From assembly GCF_002288525.1 (NCBI RefSeq), contig NZ_CP023067.1, positions 3,079,001-3,143,000 of the forward strand: a DNA stretch of 64,000 nt, in the 5' to 3' direction. A model generated the notes under the pieces. It saw nothing but the letters and a program-made list of their open reading frames with translations. It searched no databases and was not told where the DNA came from. This DNA comes from Sinorhizobium sojae CCBAU 05684 (GTDB taxonomy: Bacteria; Pseudomonadota; Alphaproteobacteria; Rhizobiales; Rhizobiaceae). Each line of letters starts with the position of its first letter. The first letter of the stretch is position 1. The position numbers were made by a program, and so were the translations under genes. Shown here piece after piece: positions 58,272 to 64,000 of the stretch.

Positions 58272-59111
58272 TCATCCGTCGCGGTGTGCCATGAAGGCCA
58301 GGCGCTCGAAGAGATGCACGTCCTGCTCGTTCTTCAAGAGCGCACCGTGGAGCTTCGGCAGCATGGATTTCGGATCGGCGCGGAGATCGGCGGGATCGAT
58401 CTCGTCGGCGACAAGGAGGCGTATCCAGTCGAGCGCCTCGGAGGTGGAAGGCTTCTTCTTCAAGCCAGGCACCTCGCGAATGCCGTAGAAGGCGGAGAGC
58501 GCCGCCGAAAGCAGGGTCTTGCGGATGCCCGGATAATGCACCTCGACGATGCGGCCGAGCGTTTCGGCGTCGGGAAAGCGGATGAAGTGGAAGAAGCAGC
58601 GGCGCAGAAAGGCGTCCGGCAGTTCCTTTTCGTTATTGGAAGTGATGATGACGATCGGCCGGTGGCAGGCTCGGATGGTCTCGCCGGTTTCGTAGACGTG
58701 GAACTCCATCCGGTCGAGTTCCTGCAGCAGATCGTTCGGAAACTCGATATCCGCCTTGTCGATCTCGTCGATCAGGAGCACCGCCCTCTGCGGCGCCTCG
58801 AAGGCCTGCCAGAGCTTGCCCATGCGGATGTAGTTACGGACGTCGTTGACGCGCTCGTCGCCAAGCTGGCTGTCGCGCAGCCGTGAGACCGCGTCGTATT
58901 CATAAAGCCCCTGCTGCGCCTTGGTCGTCGACTTGACGTTCCATTCGATGAGCTCGAGGCCGAGTGCTGCGGCGATCTGGCGGGCAAGCTCGGTCTTGCC
59001 AGTGCCAGGTTCACCTTTGACCAGCAGCGGCCGCTCCAGCCGGATCGCTGCATTGACGGCAACCATCAGGTCCTTGTCGGCGATATAGTCGGCGGTGCTC
59101 TCGAACTGCAT
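58272..59111 (-). CDS. MoxR-family AAA ATPase
   Basis: A 279-residue AAA+ ATPase of the MoxR group, CoxD-like. Walker A is KGEPGTGKTELARQ, Walker B is VLLIDEIDKADIEF, and sensor 1 is IVIITSNNEKELPDAF, with the arginine finger in FLRRCFFHFI. Such ATPases act with VWA proteins (CoxE), and the probable partner is encoded at 55801. Here metA and its riboswitch lie between the two. It follows ridA by 16 bases. Confidence 0.94.
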   Translation of the reverse strand: MQFESTADYIADKDLMVAVNAAIRLERPLLVKGEPGTGKTELARQIAAALGLELIEWNVKSTTKAQQGLYEYDAVSRLRDSQLGDERVNDVRNYIRMGKLWQAFEAPQRAVLLIDEIDKADIEFPNDLLQELDRMEFHVYETGETIRACHRPIVIITSNNEKELPDAFLRRCFFHFIRFPDAETLGRIVEVHYPGIRKTLLSAALSAFYGIREVPGLKKKPSTSEALDWIRLLVADEIDPADLRADPKSMLPKLHGALLKNEQDVHLFERLAFMAHRDG

Positions 59112-59127
59112 CGGCTCCTCGATCTCC

Positions 59128-59508
59128 TCAGCCCTTGAGCGCCGTGACCTCGATTTCGATCAGCATTTCCGGGCGGATCAGATCACAGACAATCATCGTC
59201 GCGGCCGGGCGGATGTCGCCGAACACCTCGCCGAAGAACGGAAAGACACGGTCGGCGAAGCTGGCATCCGTGACGTAGTAGTGATTGCGCACGACATCCG
59301 AAAGCAAGAAGCCTGCCTCTTTGAGGGCGCCCTCGATCGTCTTCAGACAATTGCGCGCCTGCTCCTCCACCGTCTCCGGCATGGTCATGGTGGCATAATC
59401 GTAGCCGGTCGTGCCGGAGACGAAGCACCAGTCGCCCTTGACGACGGCACGCGAGTAGCCTGCCGCCTTCTCGAAGGGCGAACCGGAGGAGATGAGCGTG
59501 GCCGCCAT
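59128..59508 (-). CDS. RidA-family enamine/imine deaminase
   Basis: A 126-residue trimeric Rid-family protein that hydrolyses reactive enamines released by PLP enzymes, or a relative. It shows SGTTGYDYATMTMPET, GALKEAGFLLSDVVRNHYYVTD (core quoted), and PAATMIVCDLIRPEMLIEIEV with the arginine of the active site nearby. It lies 9 bases after leuD. Which Rid subgroup it belongs to is not clear. Confidence 0.92.
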   Translation of the reverse strand: MAATLISSGSPFEKAAGYSRAVVKGDWCFVSGTTGYDYATMTMPETVEEQARNCLKTIEGALKEAGFLLSDVVRNHYYVTDASFADRVFPFFGEVFGDIRPAATMIVCDLIRPEMLIEIEVTALKG

Positions 59509-59517
59509 CCCGCGCGC

Positions 59518-60123
59518 TTACGCCCAGGGCCGGGACGTGGCAGTTGCCTTCTCGAAATTGTCGATGGCGCCCGCTTTTTCGAGCGTCAGGCCGATATCGT
59601 CGAGGCCGTTCAGCAGGCAATGGCGCTTGAAGGCGTCGATCTCGAACTTGATCGAACCGCCATCCGGGCCGGTGATCTCCTGCGCCTCGAGATCGACGGT
59701 GAGCACCGCGTTGGAGCCGCGGCTGGCGTCGTCCATCAGCTTGTCGAGGTCCGCCTGGCTGACGACGATCGGCAGGATGCCGTTCTTGAAACAGTTGTTG
59801 TAGAAGATATCGGCGAACGAGGTCGAGATAACGCAGCGGATGCCGAAATCGAGGAGTGCCCAGGGCGCGTGTTCGCGCGAGGAGCCGCAACCGAAATTGT
59901 CGCCGGCGACGAGAATCCTGGCGTCCTTATAGGCCGGCTTGTTGAGCACGAAATCCGGGTTCGGCGTGCCGTCCTCGTTGTAGCGGGATTCGGCGAAAAG
60001 CCCCTTGCCGAGACCGGTGCGCTTGATCGTCTTCAGGTAATCCTTCGGAATGATCATGTCCGTGTCGACATTGACGACGGGCAAGGGCGCGGCAACGCCG
60101 GTGAGCTTGACGAACTTTTCCAT
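59518..60123 (-). CDS. leuD: 3-isopropylmalate dehydratase small subunit
   Basis: Small (swivel) subunit of isopropylmalate isomerase. The 201-residue product has [20 protein letters not shown] and the signature [17 protein letters not shown]. It is split from leuC, which is at 31363 in the opposite orientation 26 kb away, so the two subunits must be balanced without co-transcription. It is first in a leftward group with ridA and moxR. Confidence 0.97.
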   Translation of the reverse strand: MEKFVKLTGVAAPLPVVNVDTDMIIPKDYLKTIKRTGLGKGLFAESRYNEDGTPNPDFVLNKPAYKDARILVAGDNFGCGSSREHAPWALLDFGIRCVISTSFADIFYNNCFKNGILPIVVSQADLDKLMDDASRGSNAVLTVDLEAQEITGPDGGSIKFEIDAFKRHCLLNGLDDIGLTLEKAGAIDNFEKATATSRPWA

Positions 60124-60258
60124 GTCTTGGCCTTCGATTTCAGCGGGAGTGTTGGCAGAAGCGTTTAGATCAGTTTTGCGCCGAATTGAAGGAGAATCTG
60201 CGCTTGCCGGGCCCGGTTTCTGAGCAGCGCGGCATGCGGGCGGCCGCTCCCGGACATT

Positions 60259-60504
60259 TCACAGATCGATGATCGTGCCGCGGCCGTCGTTCCAGATCCG
60301 CATTTCGCGCTCTCGTCCGGTGTAAGCCGCGCGGGCATGCGCATGCCGCGGCCGCCGGCCGAGCCTCGCGGCAATCGCGCCGCCGACAGCGACTGCGGCG
60401 GCGATGCCGGCAAGCGCCAGGGCGAGTGAAGCAGTGAAGACGAGTGCCGCCATCGAGAGGACGATGGCTGCCACCGTGAACAGTACAGAGCGGATGCTGC
60501 GCAT
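60259..60504 (-). CDS. small membrane protein of unknown function
   Basis: An 81-residue protein with an N-terminal hydrophobic segment that could be one long or two short membrane helices (about residues 7-46, with alanine and leucine runs) and a basic C-terminal tail (RLGRRPRHAHARAAYTGRER). I do not recognise a family. The ATG at 60504 has AAGG 8 bases before it. The frame stays open far upstream, but there overlaps the CitE-like gene on the other strand. Confidence 0.6.
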   Translation of the reverse strand: MRSIRSVLFTVAAIVLSMAALVFTASLALALAGIAAAVAVGGAIAARLGRRPRHAHARAAYTGREREMRIWNDGRGTIIDL

Positions 60505-60615
60505 AGTGATTACCTTTCTATACCGCATGTGGGGGTGCGCCCGCGCGCTTGCAAGGGGCGCAGGAGAAGGGGTGCCGTCTTGCGCGAAAACGCAAAGGCG
60601 GGCACAACGAGGCGT

Positions 60616-61521
60616 ATGACACGAACGACCGATCACCATCCCGTGCGGCTGCGCCGCTCCGTGCTCTCCGTTCCCGCGGACAACCCCCGCGCGCTCGCCA
60701 AGGTCAGAGATCTGGCCGCGGATGCCGTCATCTTCGATCTCGAGGATGCCGTGGCGCTCGAGCGCAAGAAAGAGACGCGCGACGCACTGGTACGGCATCT
60801 TTCCGAACACCGCCCGGAGATCGAGACGATCATCCGCATCAACAGGACGGAGGCGGGTTTCGACGGGCTGGATCTTGCCGCCGCACTCGCGGTCAATCCC
60901 GATGCGATCCTCCTGCCCAAGGTCGAAGTCCCCGCCGACATTCAGGCCGCCCTCGACTGGCTGGCGGAACAGGACGCGCCGGAAAGCGTGAGGCTCTGGG
61001 CGATGATCGAGACGCCGCGCGGCGTGATCAATGCGCCGGCGATCGCCGAGACCGGGCGCACGCGCGCCGGTCGGCTCGACTGTCTCGTCGTCGGCCTCAA
61101 CGACCTGAGAAAGGCCACGGGCGCGGCGGACCTCCCGGACCGTCCCTATCTCCTGCCTTGGCTGATGCAGATCCTCCTCGCCGCGCGCGGCAGCGGCCTC
61201 GACGCCGTCGATGCGGCCTTCAACGACTTCCGCGATGCACAAGGCTTCGAAGCCGAATGCCGGCAGGGGCGCGACATGGGCTATGACGGCAAGATGCTGA
61301 TCCATCCCGCCCAGATCGCTTGCGCCAACGACGCCTTCGGCATCGACGACGCGGCGCTTGCAGAGGCGCGGACGATCATCGCCGCCTTTGCCCTGCCTGA
61401 AAATGCCGGCAGGGGCGTGATCAACCTCAACGGCCGCATGGTGGAGCGGCTGCATCTCGAAGAGGCGCAGAAACTCGCCGCCAAGGCGGACATCATCGAA
61501 ACACGAAAGGCAAGATCGTGA
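60616..61521 (+). CDS. HpcH/HpaI-type CoA ester lyase (CitE-like)
   Basis: A 301-residue TIM-barrel lyase of the CitE/malyl-CoA lyase family. It shows RRSVLSVPADNP, the metal-binding VIFDLEDAVALERK, RINRTEAGFDGLDL, WAMIETPRGVINAPAIA and MLIHPAQIACAN. Members split malyl-, citramalyl- or citryl-CoA, or hydrolyse malyl-CoA; the substrate cannot be decided here. I chose the ATG at 60616 with CGAGG just upstream. Its stop overlaps the GTG of the DUF1737 gene. Confidence 0.92.
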   Translation: MTRTTDHHPVRLRRSVLSVPADNPRALAKVRDLAADAVIFDLEDAVALERKKETRDALVRHLSEHRPEIETIIRINRTEAGFDGLDLAAALAVNPDAILLPKVEVPADIQAALDWLAEQDAPESVRLWAMIETPRGVINAPAIAETGRTRAGRLDCLVVGLNDLRKATGAADLPDRPYLLPWLMQILLAARGSGLDAVDAAFNDFRDAQGFEAECRQGRDMGYDGKMLIHPAQIACANDAFGIDDAALAEARTIIAAFALPENAGRGVINLNGRMVERLHLEEAQKLAAKADIIETRKARS

Positions 61522-61724
61522 AACTCTATCGCTTTCTGACCGGCCCCGACGACGCCTCCTTCTGCCACAAGGTGACGGCGGCACTGAACCAGGGCTGGGA
61601 ACTCCACGGCGACCCGAGCTACGCCTTCAACGCCGACACCCAGCATATGCAGTGCGGCCAGGCGGTGGTGAAGGAAGTGTCGGGCAAGGACTACCATCCG
61701 GAAATGAAGCTCTCGGAGCAGTGA
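61518..61724 (+). CDS. DUF1737 protein
   Basis: A 68-residue protein of the DUF1737 family: MKLYRFLTGPDDASFCHKV, LNQGWELHGDPSYAFNADT, QCGQAVVKE. It starts with GTG in a 4-base overlap (GTGA) with the CitE-like gene, so translation is coupled. The function is unknown; the consistent pairing with CitE-like lyases in rhizobia would suggest a shared job, which I cannot test here. Confidence 0.88.
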   Translation: MKLYRFLTGPDDASFCHKVTAALNQGWELHGDPSYAFNADTQHMQCGQAVVKEVSGKDYHPEMKLSEQ

Positions 61725-61812
61725 GGCGACGATCGAGCGCGTTGGAGTCCTGATCCCCAGCAGTCTTGCGGGCGAACGGTTCTACAGCGCGACGGTCCGA
61801 CTTCTCGCTGCA

Positions 61813-62490
61813 TCATGAAAGTTGGGAAGCTGCCGAGATCAATTCTTCAGGATTCAACGCCCGGCATACATTTCGGCCATCCTCTTCGACTTCGGTGAAA
61901 CTCCAGCGCACCACGCCGTCGCGATCGAGCAGGAAATGGCCGACAAGCTGCATATGACCGGGTATCCGCACCTGTTGATCGGCTTCTGTGATTTCATACC
62001 CGTCCTTTTTGTCGAGAAGGTCGCCCCCGGTGGCGGGATCCATTGGCTCAGGCAGTTCCCCCGGCCAATCGACCCGCATGGCTGTGACTGCGTCCATTCC
62101 GACGCTGTGCGGCCAGTCGGTCTCGTTCTGCGTGAACTCGAGGAGAGGTAGGCCGAAGACGCGGTGCGAAGCTCGCTCAGTGTCGGATGCTGCGAGAAGG
62201 CCGGGTATCGGCTGATAGCGGAAATAAAGGCGCGCGCGTTCCACCGGGGTGTTTACCACCGCTAGAGAGGCGACGCCTTTCTCGCTGAGGGCCGGGTTGA
62301 GCCGGGCCATCGCTGCGACATGGCGTCGGCAGAACGGACAAAGCAGCCCCCGAAACAAACCGATCAACAAGGGGCTACGGCCGCGAAAATCATCAAGCGC
62401 GATCCTGCCTTCGCGCGAAATCGCGTCCAGCACAATGTTCGGGGCCTTGTCGCCCGGCTGTAACGGATGATCTGGATAGTGCGCAGACAT
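61813..62490 (-). CDS. peroxiredoxin-like (AhpC/TSA-related) protein
   Basis: A 225-residue thioredoxin-fold protein of the peroxiredoxin-like group. It begins LQPGDKAPNIVLDAISREGR and has GLFRGLLCPFCRRHVAAM with a CxxC motif (CPFC) at the peroxidatic position, so a two-cysteine redox role is likely. The C-terminal part (GHFLLDRDGVVRWSFTEVEEDG) is usual for the group. Substrate and reductant are unknown. It is convergent with the DUF1737 gene. Confidence 0.85.
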   Translation of the reverse strand: MSAHYPDHPLQPGDKAPNIVLDAISREGRIALDDFRGRSPLLIGLFRGLLCPFCRRHVAAMARLNPALSEKGVASLAVVNTPVERARLYFRYQPIPGLLAASDTERASHRVFGLPLLEFTQNETDWPHSVGMDAVTAMRVDWPGELPEPMDPATGGDLLDKKDGYEITEADQQVRIPGHMQLVGHFLLDRDGVVRWSFTEVEEDGRNVCRALNPEELISAASQLS

Positions 62491-62650
62491 GGTCGACCTC
62501 CTCGCCCGAAGGACCAGTCAAGAAAAGGCAGTATGACTCAGGATCGAAGCGAGAATGGGCCCATATTCGCCGACGGGCAAGCGTAAACAGTAGATTGCGA
62601 TCCCTGTCGCGGCGAATAGCGCGTCGGATAAAGCGCAGCGCTAGGTGCGC

Positions 62651-63085
62651 TTAGCCGCCCAGATGCTCGACGCTCGCCTCGATCCGCTCCATGTCGTCGT
62701 CGGAGAGGCCGAAATGGTGGCCGATCTCATGGATCAGCACATGGGTGATGATGTCGCCCAGCGTTTCGTCGTTTTCCGCCCAATAGTCCAGGATCGGGCG
62801 GCGGTAGAGGATGATCCGGTTCGGCAACTCGCCGGTTTCGAGCGTGAAGCGTTCGCCGATGCCACGGCCTTCGAACAGGCCGAGCAGGTCGAAGGGCGTC
62901 TCAAGCGCCATGTCTTCGAAGACATCGTCGCTGGGGAAGTCGGCAACTTCGATGGTGAGATCCGTCGTCAGCTTGCGGAATTCCTCCGGCAGATGGCTGT
63001 AGGCTTCAAACGCAAGCTGTTCGAATATCGTAAGCGTCGGTGCGTGGCGTTCCCGCCAATCTTCGGTCTGGTCTCTGCGGGCCAT
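62651..63085 (-). CDS. minigluzincin-like zinc metallopeptidase (COG3824)
   Basis: A 144-residue metallopeptidase with the zinc motif HEIGHHFGLSDDDMERIE near the C-terminus, in which HEIGH gives two histidine ligands and the catalytic glutamate. Other marks are EAYSHLPEEFRKL and LFEGRGIGER. The family is widespread and its substrate unknown. I chose the ATG at 63085, which has AAGGAG 6 bases upstream, over a GTG at 63091. Confidence 0.88.
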   Translation of the reverse strand: MARRDQTEDWRERHAPTLTIFEQLAFEAYSHLPEEFRKLTTDLTIEVADFPSDDVFEDMALETPFDLLGLFEGRGIGERFTLETGELPNRIILYRRPILDYWAENDETLGDIITHVLIHEIGHHFGLSDDDMERIEASVEHLGG

Positions 63086-63217
63086 GGGCACTCCTTGTCG
63101 CCCTCATATAGCGGTTTCGCCTTTGTTTTTCGAGTGTTGAATTCCACCCGGACTGGGCAAGGAATAAATTCTTATATCATGACTGTTGACTCTTTCCGCA
63201 AGCTCTGGAATCCATAA

Positions 63218-63232
63218 GAACATAAAGTGAAC
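63218..63232 (+). promoter_or_regulatory. LexA box (SOS operator) before imuA
   Basis: GAACATAAAGTGAAC fits the alphaproteobacterial LexA consensus GAAC-N7-GAAC exactly. It lies 21 bases upstream of the imuA start, where LexA would block transcription. Confidence 0.85.
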
Positions 63233-63253
63233 ATATGATCGGAGTTGACCGTC

Positions 63254-64000
63254 ATGGCCGAGAACGCCGTGCAACGGCAAACCATTCTTTCCCTTCGTGA
63301 AAGCATAGCACGGATTGAAAACGGCTGCTCGTCCGCCGTCGTGCCGGGGACCCGGGATGCCGATCCCGCCGGCTTTCGCCGCGGCCGGGAGAGAGCGCCG
63401 GACCGCCAGGTCATGCCCTTTGGAATTCCCTCGCTCGACGATGTGCTCAAAGGCGGGCTGCCGCTCGGGGGAATGGTGGAAATCCGCAATGGGGAAACGC
63501 GCGATGCAGGCGCGGCGGTCGGCTTCGTCATGGCGCTTGCCGTTCTGTACCAGCAGCGGAGGAAGGAAAAGGGCCATCTCGCCCCGGTCCTGTGGATCAG
63601 CCAGGCGCTTGCCGCCCGCGAGGCCGGCAATCCGTATGCCCCCGGACTGAGAAGCTACGGGCTCGACGCGGAACGGCTCCTCTTCGTGTCCGCGGGCAAG
63701 GTCAAGGATGCGCTCTGGATCGCCGAGACGGCGCTTTCGGTGCCGGTCTTCGCAACGGTCGTGCTGGAAATCCGCGGCAATCCCGCCTCTCTCGCCTTGA
63801 GCGAGAGCCGGCGCCTGCACGTGAAGGCGCGGGCGGGCCAAGTTCCGCTTCTTCTCTTCCGACAGGCGGGGGAAGAGGAGGCGAGCAGCGCCTTTTTCCG
63901 CTTTCAGATCAAGCCGGCACCGGCCGGCGAACGTCCCCTCCCCGACGGCTTGATGCTTTGCGGCAGCGTCGGCCATCCGAGCTTTCACCTTCTTGTCGAA
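63254..64000 (+). CDS. imuA: ImuA, RecA-like SOS mutagenesis protein, 3' end cut by window edge
   Basis: First gene of the imuA-imuB-dnaE2 damage-induced mutagenesis cassette (the other two would lie beyond the window). 249 codons are present and the frame is open at the edge. It resembles RecA/SulA-type proteins: VMPFGIPSLDDVLKGGLPLGG (quoted in part), VLWISQALAAREAGNPYAPG, GLDAERLLFVSAGKVKDALW and ALSESRRLHVKARAGQVP. The P-loop is degenerate, as usual for ImuA. A LexA box directly upstream supports the call. Confidence 0.93.
   Translation, partial: MAENAVQRQTILSLRESIARIENGCSSAVVPGTRDADPAGFRRGRERAPDRQVMPFGIPSLDDVLKGGLPLGGMVEIRNGETRDAGAAVGFVMALAVLYQQRRKEKGHLAPVLWISQALAAREAGNPYAPGLRSYGLDAERLLFVSAGKVKDALWIAETALSVPVFATVVLEIRGNPASLALSESRRLHVKARAGQVPLLLFRQAGEEEASSAFFRFQIKPAPAGERPLPDGLMLCGSVGHPSFHLLVE

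Overview
This 64 kb window looks like ordinary chromosomal DNA of an alphaproteobacterium of the Rhizobiaceae, most likely Sinorhizobium/Ensifer. Supporting signs are the high GC content, the mdh-sucCDAB order, the sdhCDAB block with four separate subunits, a heme cluster hemC-hemD-mic60-hemY divergent from tsaD-gpsA, an Omp19-type lipoprotein, a SAM-II riboswitch before metA, an alphaproteobacterial LexA box before imuA, and many copies of the short palindromic and mosaic intergenic repeats typical of this genus. I see no insertion sequence, prophage or CRISPR array. Species identity is inferred from gene content only.

Layout. 1-16250 is read leftward and dominated by the TCA cycle: a partial SDR gene, a small secreted protein and a LysE exporter lie beyond a terminator that closes mdh-sucC-sucD-sucA-sucB; then zapE, an Omp19-like lipoprotein, a periplasmic MsrA and the succinate dehydrogenase operon. 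16550-20819 carries a His/Arg-rich secreted protein behind a CtrA-type box, an ETF-beta-type methyltransferase, EVE and YciI proteins, gpsA and tsaD. 20996-27333 reads rightward: hemC, hemD, a bacterial mitofilin (Mic60), hemY, a TerB-like protein and a glutamine amidotransferase. 27511-33596 holds an MFS transporter, yggT, a ruined DUF167 gene with a mosaic repeat inside it, ppa, a GNAT acetyltransferase, leuC and a SixA-like phosphatase.

33637-47247 covers an L,D-transpeptidase-like protein, a CenR/OtpR-type response regulator with a cyclic-nucleotide-binding partner, xthA, a LolA-family protein, ftsK (CtrA-type box upstream), the glnK-amtB nitrogen operon with a sigma-54 promoter, tesB, a UbiH-family hydroxylase, Trm112, a LON-domain protein, a thioredoxin-TPR chaperedoxin and a ProX-type deacylase. 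A tRNA-Gly(GCC) at 47575 is followed by the most accessory-looking stretch (47650-50373): a GSCFA protein between two non-coding gaps, then an HTH regulator. From 50576 an amino-acid catabolic unit (AGCS symporter, aspartase, asparaginase) runs rightward.

54639-60504 reads leftward: galM; metA with a VWA-domain gene 6 bases behind it, both downstream of a SAM-II riboswitch and an intrinsic terminator; moxR, ridA, leuD and a small membrane protein. The window ends with a CitE-like lyase, DUF1737, a peroxiredoxin-like protein, a zinc metallopeptidase and the start of imuA.

The best leads are regulatory or evolutionary rather than a wholly new system: a riboswitch that may also control a VWA/MoxR system, a decayed DUF167 gene apparently hit by a mosaic repeat, three full-consensus CtrA-type boxes, and a MetA whose residue 111 predicts acetyl- rather than succinyl-transfer.
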